From: Sphagnum compactum
Taxonomy: Eukaryota > Bryophyta > Sphagnopsida > Sphagnales
Assembly: GCA_965153455.1 (NCBI GenBank)
Contig: OZ234504.1
Coordinates: 6,572,001 to 6,636,000, forward strand
Length of the DNA stretch: 64,000 nt
Direction: 5' to 3'
A program made the position numbers and the translations under genes. Of the stretch, positions 12,229 to 24,454 are shown in pieces (positions within the stretch are counted from its first letter, which is position 1; every line of letters begins with the position of its first letter). The notes below the pieces were generated by a model. It was given only the letters and a program-made list of their open reading frames with translations, ran no database searches and had not been told where the DNA came from.

Positions 12229-12366
12229 CTGGATTCAGGACCTGTCCTCGATATCTGGATTCAGGAGCTGTTCTTGATTTCTAAATTCAAGATCTGTTCC
12301 TGATACCTGGATTCTGGACCTGTCCTTGATACCTGGGGTTCAAGACCTCTTGTTGACACCTGGGTT
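12229..12366. repeat. 26-bp tandem repeat, about five units
   Basis: The phrase CTGGATTCAGGACCTGTCCT plus six bases recurs with a strict 26-bp step starting at 12229, 12255, 12281, 12307 and 12333; the last full copy is a base longer and a partial sixth follows. Copies differ at several positions. The array is non-coding and sits about 0.9 kb upstream of the MBD start codon. Confidence 0.85.
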
Positions 12367-13645
12367 TGGAACCTTATTTAAATTGTGGGTGGTTGTTTTT
12401 GGGATGTCAATTTTGGGATACCATCCTGGATTTTTAAATAAAAATTTTATTTTTATTTTTTCATCTTACAAGCCAGCCGGGATGGATGGGTGGATGGATG
12501 GATAGGTATCTCTCGCCCACTCCGATTTGTTTTTGCCAATGTTGATAAGGATGAAGTTGGTTTGTAATAGGGAAGGGTAGGTTTTACAAGTAGGTACATA
12601 GACGTGGAAGGATAAGTTTGTAGGTAGGTAATATTTCATACACAGAACTAAGAAAACTAAGAAAAGTTCCCCCTTCTCCCCCCTTTTCTTTTTCTCTTAT
12701 TTTTTCATATGGTTTTTCATAGTTCATCATTATTTATGCTAGATCTCAAAATACCATCTTTTCATGTCAATGGAGATTTGCAAAGGTTTAGGGTTTGTCT
12801 CTTACAGCAAAATGTGTTCCCTATTCACTATGTGATTTCTCTAGATTTAGAATGAATTCATTGGATTTGACTGAACAAGGACAATGAGTTTGTTGATCCA
12901 CTAAAAAGGGACTAGTGAATTACACCCACATTTTATAATAATGAAAAGAAAATAAAATAAGTGGCTTGAAAGAGAAATTTTACTAAATTATTTTAATATC
13001 AATAACATGGACATGAAAAAAAAAATTAATTTGTGTTCTTTTAACAATTTACAACACTGAAAATTTGTTGGTTGGCTTTGGAGCACCCATCTCACAAGTT
13101 AGAACAAGTTTACACTACAAGGCCATTTACAAGATAGATTATGATTCACAAATGACAACCCTTGAAACACCTCAATTGATAGGCTTTGATGATTTCCAAT
13201 TCATTTTTTCAACACACAGATCAATTTGTTTCTAGCACATCAAATTGGCTCAAAAGGGCAACATTTAAAGAGAACTTCAAAGAACCCAAATGAAAATGTG
13301 TCATTCTGCGCTTTTTGGACACAGAACAAATGTTTTCAGGAAGGGAAAATGGAGTCTAATGAAAAAGTTGTGCACACTTTTTGCCCTCTCCCTTTCCTAA
13401 CTTATGCCCACTCATTCAGAGTGGGAGAGATGACTAGGCGTAAGGTCCCTCATACACCTTGTGTCCCTCATACGCCTCATGATCTACAAATAGCTTAGAT
13501 CGTGATGTAGGAGCAACTGCAGGAAAGGCCCCATGACACAAGAAGCCCCTCCACCACCTTGTCAATATCTGACATACACTTGAACTCAGTCTAAAAGAAA
13601 CATCTCATATTAATCTGCCTTCGATTCCAAGGGAATACAACAGTG
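12367..13645. other. Intergenic, no gene seen
   Basis: AT-rich sequence with a GGAT/GGGT microsatellite-like stretch at about 12480-12507. The longest open frame (13226-13498, plus) shows no family resemblance and no splice context, and I do not call it. Confidence 0.5.
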
Positions 13646-13649
13646 TTGG

Positions 13650-13945
13650 ACTCATGTCTATAGGCCTGCACTTGGCATCAACACTGGTCTCAAAGACCCT
13701 ACCAAGCTGGTATGACACAAGGCAATACCAGCCTTATATCAATACCAGCTCAGCATGGTAGAAACCTGAGATAAGATGCAAAAATCAGTCTTGGACCCAA
13801 TACCAAGATCAGGCTGGTATCAAATCTTTAAAACAACCCAAAACCAGGATCAGGCTGGTCTGAAAATCTCAAGAGGGCCCAATACCAGGACCAGACTGGT
13901 ATGTTCTTCAAATGTCAATACCAGTCCAACACTGTTATACAACTA
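13650..13945 (-). repeat. Dispersed TGGTATTGG-rich repeat, copy 1
   Basis: Dense in ACCAG, CTGGTA and CAATACCAG words. Read on the minus strand it lines up with the copy at 31205-31760: both carry a CAGTGTTGG start, a GAACATACCAG phrase, GGTATTGGG phrases, a GGTCCAAGRYTGATTTTT phrase and repeated CTGGTAT words in the same order. No protein is encoded. Its class (SINE, degenerate LTR piece or other) is not determined. Confidence 0.6.
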
Positions 13946-14093
13946 CTCTTTTTTTGGGTTATCATTCATGCCGAAGGGCACCAACAATGCTTCTGGAGAG
14001 GACTTTATTTTCTGCTATTCTGATGGCTACACAAAAGTTTCACAATTCTTTTTGTAGAAGTAAGGATTGGAAACTGCAACTGTGATGTTGCTT

Positions 14094-16199
14094 TTACAGT
14101 GGAAAATGGAAGTCATCATCAGAGTGATACTCCTGCCATCTCATGAGCTTCCCCATGCTACTACCATTGTGCATGCCATTTATATTCCCACATATCAAAT
14201 GGCTTAGTAAGCTGGTCATCCATGAGCCACCACCCCTTACAGGCACCCACCCACCAATGTTGTCACGCCGTGGACTGCTGGGAATGTTGAGGCACGAGAC
14301 TTTGATACCTCCACATGTTGTCATTTTGGTCTCAAGGTCACTGCTCAAGTGGTCAAGGTAACCCACAACTGCTTCATGGCTGTGTTGTACCACATCCATG
14401 GGTGGGGACATTAACGGATTTTGGTCCAGCTTCAAGGTCTTGAGCATTTTCAACTTTGCAAGTGAGGGTGGGAGCTCACGGATCTGGTTGAAGCTCAGAT
14501 CCAAATGGGTTAGAGAAATCAGTTCACCAATTTCATGCGGCAAACTTGTGAGGTTGTTGAAGTTGCTACTCACATTAAGTGCCTCCAATTTCAACAATTT
14601 GCCTATGGTGGGTGGTAAGCTTCGCAGCTTGTTGAAGTGGAGGTCAAGAATTCTCAAGGACCCAAGCTCACCAATTGATTCTGGCAACCCCGTGAGATTG
14701 TTGAGTTGCAGACAGAGTTTCTCCAGCTTCAGTAGCTTTGATCCAAAGCTTGTTGGCCAAACCTCCAGCTGGTTGAAGTTTGCACTTAGCTCCAACAAAT
14801 TACTGCAAGCAAGCACATACAACACAAACCCTAATTCTTGGGTAAAAATAAATGCTCATCGCAGACCATGTCTTCTTCTTCATGCAACCAGGGTGGATAC
14901 ACAATCAAGGCTACACAGACAAATGAAGGAAAGAAAATAGATCACTTCTTGGCTGTCATGAGGAATCTCCAACCTGCAGGATCCAATGCTTTCTGGAAGA
15001 ACCTTGAGAAGATTCCCAGATACATTGAGCTTCTTGAGCTTCTTGAGTGAGCCAATGGCATCCGGCAATGCTTGCAGCTGGTTCGATTGCACATCCAGGG
15101 TCATCAAATTGTTGAGGCCAGCTATGGTTTCTGGGACAGTCTCCAAACGGTTGTTTGAAAGGATGAGAGAAGAGAGGGCAAACATCTTTTGGACATTTTC
15201 TGGCACATACTTCAAACCTTGTCCACTGAGCTCCAGAAAATCATATTTCTGATCCTCTGTTTGGTGAAGAAACATGTGGGGATTTTTAACATCCAATTGA
15301 TCATGACCAAAATCGAACTCAGCTGCTGCTGCACCATCAATAACTGCAAACGATTTCAGTTTTGCATCGAAATTGATTCCACCATGCTTCGCCATTTCCT
15401 CGTATGAATTGTTGATGTGGATCAAGGACTTATATGGCAGTTTTTCTCTCTCTGCTGCCTCTTTCAGCTCCTCTTTTCTCCCTGCCTGATGATGAGAAGC
15501 ACAAAGTTTCCAGGCAAAGATGTGCATGTTCAGTTCAACTTGCAGCTGGCATCAACAAGTTTATAGCAATGTTACACACGCAAGAAGAAATTGGAGATGG
15601 AAAAGAAAGAAGATTCATCAGGCAAAAGCAAGAAAGTGCATTTTTTTTCAGAGCTTCTAAGATCAGGCTGGGGGGAAGCTGGGAAGAAAGACTAAAGCTT
15701 GCACAAATTAGACCCAACCTCTTGCCAACAATGCAAGAGCTGCTTTACCTCCATGACATGACTCTTCTCCAGTTGCTGTAAAAGACAGAAATCAATGTGT
15801 GCAAGTGCATGTCTGGCTGCCTCCACCGCCTCCGCACTTGGTCTCACTCCTAACATACTCTGATGCATTGTTTCAGACCCCGTCTACGCACGACCCAAGC
15901 TCCAGAAAATTTTCGCTCACCCAACAGAGAAACACCAACCAAGCTCCTGCAAATCCTGTACCAACTCACAATCCCTATTTTTCTTTTATTTGCCCCTCAC
16001 GCGCTTATTCCAACTCAAAAGCTTTGCAGTTCTGTTCTACGTACAACTACCAAGCAAAATTTCCTTAAAAACACAGTAGAATTACTCGTTCCTCTTCGGC
16101 TCCAAAACTCCTGCAGCTGGAAATCTAGGCCATCAATGCAAATGGGCAGCTCGCTTCTTTCGCACTTTCTGCTGCACAAAACTTACGCGAATCACCCAT
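14094..16199 (-). CDS. Plant intracellular Ras-group-related LRR protein (PIRL family), 4 exons, about 418 aa
   Basis: Minus-strand exons are 16199-16187 (13 nt, Met-Gly-Asp-Ser plus one base), 15775-15749 (27 nt), 15481-14974 and 14802-14094; phases fit and the total is 419 codons with stop. After a charged N-terminal region (about 1-90) come roughly ten LRRs of the Ras-suppressor type, with LxxLxLxxNxLxxLPxxIGxL spacing from LELSGQGLKYVP to LKTLKLDQNPLMSPP. The PP(M/I)(D/E)VVxxxxxxVxxYL ending is typical of PIRLs. Such proteins are cytosolic scaffolds, some needed in pollen or gametophyte development; the partner here is unknown. No kinase or membrane segment is present. The join at 14974/14802 yields ESIGSC|SNLLELSANFNQ, which fits the family. 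The two tiny 5' exons are the weakest part of the model, supported by a GTAAGT donor at 16186 and exact phase. Confidence 0.85.
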
Positions 16200-16340
16200 C
16201 TTTTGTTCACGAAAGAGTTCGACCCCCGCGCCAAAAAAACAAAAGGAAGAAAAACACAGTCTGGATGGAGCTCTTCTTCTGTCTCCCCCCCCGCCTCCTC
16301 CCCCGCAGAGTACACCAAAAATAGGAGCAATGCTCAGCAG

Positions 16341-16350
16341 TTTATATATA
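16341..16350 (-). promoter_or_regulatory. Probable TATA box of the LRR gene
   Basis: On the minus strand this reads TATATATAAA. It lies about 140 bp upstream of the proposed start codon at 16199, leaving room for a 5' UTR of about 110 nt. Confidence 0.6.
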
Positions 16351-16447
16351 GAGAAAGAGACAAAAACAAACAGAGCAAATGTGAGCAAATGTGTTGTTGC
16401 GCGAAACAAGCGGCTCATTGCGTAATCGCTCCGTCCCATTATGGCAA

Positions 16448-16500
16448 GTTTAGGGTCATGCCTAAACCCTAAACCCTTCAAAAGTCCCTAAACCCTTCAA
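16448..16500. promoter_or_regulatory. Telobox cluster upstream of the LRR gene
   Basis: The word AAACCCTAAACCC occurs at 16464-16476, an inverted GTTTAGGGT at 16449-16457, and a related CCCTAAACCC at about 16486-16495. Teloboxes of this type are bound by TRB-type Myb factors in plant promoters. They lie 250-300 bp upstream of the start codon at 16199. Activity is inferred. Confidence 0.5.
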
Positions 16501-16519
16501 ACCAGCAACAAAAGTTTAA

Positions 16520-18600
16520 ATAGGAAATGTTCCATGAAAGTGGTCACTTGGTAGGTAAGGCCTGAAGATGTGGGCATTACCGGAATTCATTTTCATGCCC
16601 CTGTTTGAGGTCCTTACCATGATGCGTAATGACCTGTCACACCAAGATCTGATGGTCAAGATCTTTTCATCATGCCCAAAACAGTCACGGCTCTTACACC
16701 ACAAATGAAAACTCTTTTGTTTTGTAGTTTTACCCTTATAGCCTATATAGTTAGAGCCAACAAACAAGCTGTTCATTGTGGCCTTGGGTGAACCAGCACA
16801 CCCTATAGCCAAACTATAAATAAATAAAATTGTATATTTTATTTTATCTTTAATTTACAGCTTTTAGGAAGAGGTTGTCATTTATTGTTAACTCTTCCTT
16901 GGGATGTTCATTAATGACATTACAACAAATATTGAAAAGAGAAAACATTGATTATTCACCCTTCTTTTTGTGCCTTGCTTGATTCTACACATAATTGTGT
17001 AATAAGATGTACTTGCTCTACACTTTTTGCGAAAAAACTTCTTCTTTTTTTTTTTTTTTTGTTCTGCATGTTCTATTGTCTCACACCAACTTCAAACCCA
17101 ATACCTTTCCAAAAAAAATGAGAATACTTGTCATCACCATAAGTTTTTTTATGTTGAATACAGTGCTATTTTTATTTAGCCTAAAAATACAATCAGACTA
17201 GTTTTGAAACTCTGCAACAAAACCATGCACCTAGCAAGGCGGAGCACTGTTGGCCAAGAAATGCACCAGACAGAGCTTGTTACAACAAAGTAGGTAGCTT
17301 ATTGATGAGAACCTGCCAATCATCAACAAAACAAAGCATCCAATAAAGGGGGAGAACAAGGAACAAGATGGAAGGACCCAAGTCCTGACAAACGAAGAAT
17401 CCTCCAAAGAGGGTCTCCACGGAGAGCTTATTCTATTCTTAAACTATGAACTCACAACTCTTCACAGTAACACCTGATGAACACTCCTCAAAATGTGGGA
17501 CCAAATGAAAACCTGCCACCAAAGTGCACCAGCACCTAGTGCACTGGTGGGTGGCACGCACTTCAGTCAGTGCATCATCCTCACATGTGGGACCAAATGG
17601 AAACCCACATTGTTCCTTTTAGGCAGAACCAACAAAAGCAACACAAGAAAAGGCAACAGTTTTTGCAAATGCCAGTCATCCTGTTATGACAGTGGAAGCC
17701 AGATCTTCTAATAAAACAAAAGCATTAGATTTAAAATGCAAAACATACAGCCACTCTGTGATTCATGCCATGTTAACGTGCAGAAATAAGTTACTACTTT
17801 TAGACAATGTCATGAATGATGATTTATAAAGTTGGGTTGAAACACGGAAACAAGATGATGATGAGAACCTGTCTATCATCGATAAAACAAAGCACCCAAC
17901 AAACGGGAAGAAAAAGTACAAGGTGGAAAGACCCAAATCCTGGCAAATGAAGAACCCTCCAAAGAGGAAAAAAGATGGAAACAAGAGCTTCAAGAAAAAA
18001 AAAAATTCATAATAAATGCATATGGATTAACAACAACAGTACCATTTTTTACCAGTATTGGGTACCTAACTTACTAGGCTAGAACCATGGTATCTAGACA
18101 GGTACTAGTCCTAAGTATCAAGGACCTAACCAGATTGGTATGACCTGAGAAATTACCAACGTTGTGTAATTTTTTAAATAATGGTGAATTCAGTTTTTTA
18201 AGAAAGAATCAGGATCAGAGAACCATCAGTTCTGGTTATTTTAGAAACATCAAAGACTAGCAATTTTCATAAAAGAACTGGCAAAAGACCTGATTGTTAG
18301 ATAAGCAATCTTTTGAATTTTTCAAAAAAGTTGAAAACCAATGTTTTATCCCAAAAACTGTTGTTTTTCACCCTTGCTAGCTAGTGAAGTGGGTATATAC
18401 AAGTGTTGGGTGGTTCTCTATTTCTTGGAGAACCTCTGGGGTTGGTTCCCTCTTATTATCAAACTCATGTAAAGCTTTATTAAAAAACACACCGTAGATT
18501 AGGAAAATGTACAAAGGAGTAAAATAAAGGGACAGGGAGAAGTGACAGGATGTCAAGTTGGCTCAAAGTAGGTGTGAAATTCTCTCCATGTCCATAACCG
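16520..18600. other. Intergenic with a ~110-bp direct repeat
   Basis: Two diverged copies of a ~110-bp segment start at 17304 and 17860, both beginning GATGAGAACCTG and both containing ACAAAGCA, AAGACCCAAxTCCTG-like and CCTCCAAAGAGG phrases. A fragment of the TGGTAT-type repeat lies at about 18050-18160. A poly-T run sits at 17046-17061. I see no gene. Confidence 0.5.
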
Positions 18601-18729
18601 ATTGCCTGCGGTAGGTCGGCCATATTTATGTGTCAAAAATCGACGACTTGCAATAGATCGGCCATGGTGATGGGAGGTGTGTCTTGAAGGGGTGGAAGTC
18701 AAGAAGTAACTAAGCCTACGGCTATTGCC

Positions 18730-20925
18730 TGACCTAAAATGAAGGATGTTTGCATCCTTTATAATGTGATCGAAACTTTTGACAAAAAAAAGTGACCAAG
18801 GTAAAAAGATGACGGCTCTCTGGCCCTTTCAAGTTCCAAATGGCATTGGCACAATCGTGTAAAAACACATTAGCATGTTTGTGTAAGCAACCAAATATCT
18901 CAATTGCTAAAGGGAGGAATTGATCAATGGGGTGTTGGTTGCAAAAATTCATTTCCTTGACTTGAACTACATTAGAGGTGGCAAATCTTTGAGTTGCACA
19001 AGATCTGGGACATAAATCTGCTCATGTTGGGTCAACAATGACAACATCGATTAAGGTGCGAATGCCATTTTTGGTAAGCACAATGTCGATTCATTAACAA
19101 GAGGAATTGAATGCGGTTGAAAAAAACGCCTGTAATTATTTTCATCCCATGTGGAAGCTAGCATCTCGCACAACGGTGGCAAAGGTGTCTTGAATTGCAT
19201 CATGGGTTTTAGTGCGTTCGATGCCATGAGCACAACGTGAGAAGCAAATGACCATAGGGTCGATGGGATGTGTGCACACACATCGAGGGATGCCTGCAAT
19301 TCAAAGATGGGGTAGTCCAAGTCACGTACAAAGTGCTGTGAAAAAAACTGGGGAAGATAATCGAAGTTGGGAAGAATAGTCAAGCTATAAGCCAAGCGCC
19401 CACCCCTGGGCCAAAACGTGATAAATTTTGGGCACAATGGGCTTTAGCTATTTCGTTGAAGAACATGTTGGAAAGGGTATAATGGTGCAAACACTCCGAA
19501 ATGGAATCTTGAAGTTGAACCATTTGTTGTCCGATGAATTGTTCAAATGGAAGAGAACACGCATGAACTAAGGGTGCTAGAAGATCCCATGTCGCCTTGA
19601 AGTGTTGCTGGAAAGGGAATGTGTTGTTGTCGACTCGTGCTAAGGCTTCAAGAAAGAAAAGACGATGATCAACCATAAACCTAACACCTATGACTAAATC
19701 AACAAGGGCCCAACTCCTTAAATAGGCTATTGGGGCGATGGTGGATGTCAATATGAGCCCGACACCATTGAAAGTTATTGGGAGGGAGGCTTGTTTACAA
19801 GCTTGAAGTTTTTTTAAGCTTTCAAAGGATCCTGGACCCAAAATGCGTTTATACACTTGAAAAAAAGAGGAATCAAAGGAAATAAGGGACTCTATGAAGG
19901 TGGAAGATGGTGCATTGTAAAAAATACGATGGGTGTCGCATGAAATAATGAATCAGAATTTTAAAAGCTACTTGAACATCACCCATTCTAGGGAGAGGCC
20001 CACGTTTCGAACATCTTCTAACAAGGCATCTTTGATGAAGGATGATGTGAAAGTTAAGGTGCCCAACGGAACCCCCAAGACTCTAATTCCTTTGGATGGG
20101 GTGGTAAACTAGGACGGGGTCTTGAAGTCTAGTGGCAAGCCAGAGGGTGACCATGTTATACATTTGTGAGGTTGGATAAAAAGACCTATTGCACAAAATT
20201 CAGTATGAAAATGTTCATATGCAAATGATACAATTGATGGAGGACCTATGATGTGAATGTCATCTGCAATGGATGGCAATAGACAAGAAGGGAAATTATT
20301 AACTTTAAAATGTAAAGCCCCCAAGGATCACCTTGACGAATCCCCATGATAGATGAGATGACTATGACATCACCTTCATGATTATAATGACTATAAAACA
20401 GAGGAAACTCAAATGCATAGAATGCACGCACAAAGGGGATGAATTGTATGATGTCCTCACCTACTACATGAAGTTCTTGAAATATGACCCTTCTTGACAT
20501 TGAATTGAAAGTGTTTGCCACATCCAATTGAAGAACAACATAGTCAAGGATGAAGGTTTAGGGTGCATTTGATGCCATGGATTATTGCTTCACAACCACC
20601 TTTAGTTATAATTCCAAATTAGTGTGGGGAAAAATGTGTTGCAAAAGTTTTGCGAAATTGAAAACATAAAACGCAGCTTGTGAATCGATACAATGTTTCC
20701 CCCACTGCAATGGGACAAACTCCACTTAAAAGCTTGGTCATGATTAAAAGACGAACCGCTACAAGGAAGCATGCAATTTGGGGTGGAATGTGATTATGTG
20801 TGACATGAAAACAAAGTTGGAACAACTGAAGGAATCCATTCACTAAATCTTCAAAGTGAAAACAATCTCGAAGGTGTTCAAAAACCATCTTAGAAGGACC
20901 ACTTGCCGATAAATGTGACATGCAT
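18730..20925 (-). pseudogene. Decayed non-LTR-type reverse transcriptase
   Basis: Minus-strand translation in shifting frames gives a recognisable RT: an N-terminal block around 20620-20920 with CPIAVGETLYRF, then LDVANTFNSMSRRVIFQEL and GIRQGDPWG (about 20330-20525), the catalytic-box relative SIADDIHIIGP with QPHKCITWSPSGLPL (about 20130-20275), and a C-terminal domain around 19380-19856 (QASLPITFNGVGLI, AYLRSWALVD, FPFQQHFKATWDLLAPLV). The usual ADDTHI-type aspartates survive as ADDIHI. Stops and frame changes separate the blocks, so no intact product is possible. I recognise the family from plant genomes but did not find an endonuclease, poly-A tail or target duplication, so the element's ends are open. 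Confidence 0.8.
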
Positions 20926-20929
20926 TAAA

Positions 20930-23610
20930 ACACCAACTCGAAGGAATTAGAAGAAAGCTCGAGGTCCTGGTCTAACTCATAATCTTTGAAGAAAAGCGGG
21001 AAGTAGCCATCTAATTGGGGGTCTAATGCAATGAAACCTAAGGTGGTGTCAGAGTTTGTGGGTGCGAGAAAAAATGGTGTTAAAGTGTGAACTACTAAAA
21101 ATTATTCCCCTACACGCCTAAAGGTTAAATTATGGAACATGCATTTGTGAGTTGGAGGATCATGTTGGGGAAAAAGGATTGAACTCAAACTGGCCAACAA
21201 AGTTTGGGCTCGCAAAAAAAACTCCTCTTATAAGTTTTCCTAATCACCTGTTAGAAAGCACTTGAATCGAATCTACGTTTCCCTATGCCTTGCCACCTTG
21301 CCATGAAAGGGCAAAGCAAAACACCATTGGGGTAGCAAGAAGAACAAGTGTCAAGTTGCCACATTGTACAGGTCTTATGCTAGCTTATCCAATGGAAAAC
21401 GAATGGCCACTTGTACATCACACCATAAAATGATGGGGATGCGGTTATACAATCAAGGACAACAAAGGCCTAAATGAAAGGACTCAAAAACACTCAATGT
21501 CAAAACCCATGTCTAAGCTTATGCAGGCGGGGTGGGAATAAAGGAAGGTATTGAACCGAAATGATCACAAGGGTTTGGATTAGATGAATTAAATGTCTAA
21601 TAAGAACATTGATGACGAGCTAACCTTCGATTGGTAAATTAGTGCCCATAGGTGGGGCACAAGATTTTTGGTAAAGGTTGAAAGCATGTTGAAAAAATGG
21701 GGGTAGGTTGGGAGGTATGATCATGGCCAATTTAAGGACCAATAGAGTGGGAGGGGAAAAATGTCCTAATTGTGCATGATCAAGGGGGTTTGGGAAAGTA
21801 TAAAGTTAAGACCCCACATTCAAATGAAGGGTTGGGGGTTGGTAGGGGGAACTAGTAGGTGATGTATGATTTGTTAGAATTAGAGGGGTAACTAATGGGT
21901 GGTTTGTGGTTTACATAAGGGATGAGATGGAGGATAGGTCAATGGTGGTGCATGATGAGGCGAATGGGTGATGGGAATTACAAAGTTTGATGAAATGTGA
22001 TGATTCGGGGGACATGGGATGTTTGGTGCCCACGAGGTAAGAGGTTTATTATGAACATGAACCTCACATTCTAAAGAATGCCTACCGCTACAAGGCAATC
22101 CTAAATTTACAAAATTAATCACACAATACTAAATGAAATGAAAGGAAAAAATAGGAAATTTTTCAAGGAGTCCTTTGTTAGGGCATTATGCCAAGGCCAA
22201 ACCCTACCTTCCTTATACGCCTAGGTGTCACGATCACTAATCTATTGGATTCAGCAAGACTTAAACACTCTAGTACCAAAATATTACAGTGGGACCTATT
22301 TGTGCAATTGCAGATAGGTCCCATGTTTTAAAGATTACCTATTTCAACAGAATAATTTTAAATTTATAAAACCAACCGCATGAGACTAAACAAATCAAAT
22401 GGAAAAAAATAATGAACTATCACAAACAAGCAACTCATGTTTCGCAAAATAACTAAACTTTAATTTTTCCATAACCTTTGACACCATCATCCTTACTTTA
22501 TTGGGTTTGACACAACCTATACAATATTTTTTTTAAATATTGTACAAAAATTAGGGGCCCAGAAACTTCTAATCTTTTATTTTTTAAACTACCCAACTAA
22601 TGTAACGCCCAACTTCAATAATAAAAAATCACCTTAGACTCAATCTTTTTTTTTTAAAAAACATCCTAAAAAACATATTATTGGTGAATGACTAACCATT
22701 AAGTATTAACACGTTCACATTTACAATGCATTTTTATTTTTTTATTTTTTTAAAAAAATTTCTTCTTCCTTTGTTATTTTTCTAGGATTAGGACAAAAAT
22801 AGAAAAAAACCAAGATTATGGCAAAGTCTCTTTCTTTGTAATAGAAACTTTTTATTGTGTTTAATTTGTAAGTAATGAATAGATTCTTAGTGATAAAAAC
22901 CTTTCTATGCTTAATGAAAACGTAAAAAGAAAAGCCTAACCACAAAAGAAAACCCAAACAAAAGAAAAATAAAAAACACAAAACCCATCTTCCCTTAGCC
23001 TTTTCACCTTTGTTGTCTTATTGTTTATTGATGTTGATGCTACTGTCATCACTATCTTCCTCTTTTGCTCTAAAAAGTGGTTGCTCTCATATGTCTCATT
23101 GTGCCATGAAAATCTAGAAAATAAATGTATAATTAATCCCCCTAATGGAACTACAACTGAACTACCAACAAGGCCTCTTTATATGGAAATGGATGTGGAA
23201 CCCTTCTTTCCTATTTCCTAAAAGCCCACCAACTACAATTTTTTTTCTCCTTGCTTATGTTTGTCTTTCTTTGTCTATCATTCTTTCTCTCCTCTTTTTG
23301 CACGAAACTAATTAATGAGTGCAAGGAATCAACGGTAGTAATGGCAACAAAGTTGCTACTGCCATTGCCATCACCACCCAAACTATAACAAAACCTTCAC
23401 TACCATTATCATTGGTTCCTTATTATTATTTTTTGAAAGAACCTTTGAGTAAGGTTTTGAATTTTTTTTTTAAATCCAAAATCTCCGATTAATGTCAATG
23501 TTTTTTTAAAATTATTGGTGGGTTCTAAGTATCATGATTTAAGTTTTTTCTAAAGGGGTAGGTCCAAGTGATGGTTACGGTTTAGGGATTAGATTGTCCC
23601 AAAAAAATGG
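20930..23610. other. Gene-free AT-rich region, probably old transposon DNA
   Basis: I see no coding exon. Features are G/T-rich simple stretches at about 21820-22000, two loosely similar segments at about 22090-22150 and 22350-22430 (both with ACTAAA(C/T)AAAT and GGAAAAAA), and a small hairpin TACAATATTT...AAATATTGTA at about 22520-22546. Long poly-T and poly-A runs are frequent from 22500 onward. The short open frames at 22742-22981 and 23021-23221 look like chance. Confidence 0.45.
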
Positions 23611-23620
23611 TTATTGCAAT

Positions 23621-24333
23621 TGTCGCAACCCCACTTTGAGGCAAGTGTGAAGATGAAACTCACACTCCCAAAAGTGGGAACTTGGAGTCTTCCGAGACTC
23701 CCAAAAACTCAGAGCTTGATTGCAGGGGTCAAGACACCTCGCATTGAAGCGTTTTTTATACCGTTGAAAAGGTCTTGAAGTGTAAATGTCGGGAATCAAC
23801 CTGATCCCGGTGTGTGCAGGTAGAGTGTCACACACCATTGGAAAGCTCTTGAGGAGAGCTACAAGTTTGCTTTAGACACCATCTCAATCAGAGGTCTGAG
23901 CTGGGAGTTATAAGCTTCCAAAGTCCCAAGAGTCCAAATCGGGACAGTTTCGGAACTCCTCCTGTCCCGGGACAAAAAGCCATTTGGATGTAGGTGCCGT
24001 GGGCAAACGCAGAGAATACTATATGGGGGAAGGTGGTGGCTTCCCCCAAGTCCGGGCTGTGGTGAGTCAAGTGAGTCCGTGTTGCCCGTGGCTTGTCCCA
24101 ACACCAAGAGTGTTTACGAATGTGGTCTAACCAACTTGTTGGTTGGATTTGATGCATGACCGAGTAACTAAAATATGTTGTCTCTCTTCCTAATCTAATC
24201 CCAGAGCTTTCAGCACACCCCTTTCACCCCCTTTAGTGCTGGAGGCTGGGAGCGGCACCAAGTTCTAACTACTTCCGCTCTTTAACATAGTTGGACCCTT
24301 TTTGGGTCAAACAAAGAACTTGGGGGCGCATCA
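23621..24333. mobile_element. Solo LTR with 5-bp target-site duplication
   Basis: A 713-bp block begins TGTCGCAACCCC and ends GGGGGCGCATCA, the TG...CA ends of a plant LTR. It is flanked on both sides by GCAAT (23616-23620 and 24334-24338), the 5-bp duplication made by LTR-retrotransposon integrases. Base composition is clearly higher in G+C than the neighbours and CpG is frequent, so it is young relative to its surroundings. A possible TATA word (ACTATATGG) lies near 24018-24026. No primer-binding site, gag or pol follows on either side, hence a solo LTR formed by LTR-LTR recombination rather than a full element. Copia or Gypsy class cannot be told from the LTR alone. Confidence 0.85.
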
Positions 24334-24454
24334 GCAATTACAAGGCAAGTACTTGAAAGAAATGATTTTTAAAAAATTTGAAAATGTAATGAAACTACAT
24401 TCGCAACAATATGTTTCCTACTCACTATTCACATCTACAACAATTTATTTTTTC

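Noticed and set aside
11530-12277. Frames of 189 and 154 codons near the (GA)n tract
   Set aside because: Arg-Glu runs come from the GA microsatellite, and the frames lie in the MBD upstream region without family similarity.
14398-14940. 180-codon plus-strand frame across the LRR gene
   Set aside because: It is the complement of the leucine-rich exon and translates to Ser/Leu/Phe-rich noise; the minus-strand LRR reading is unmistakable.
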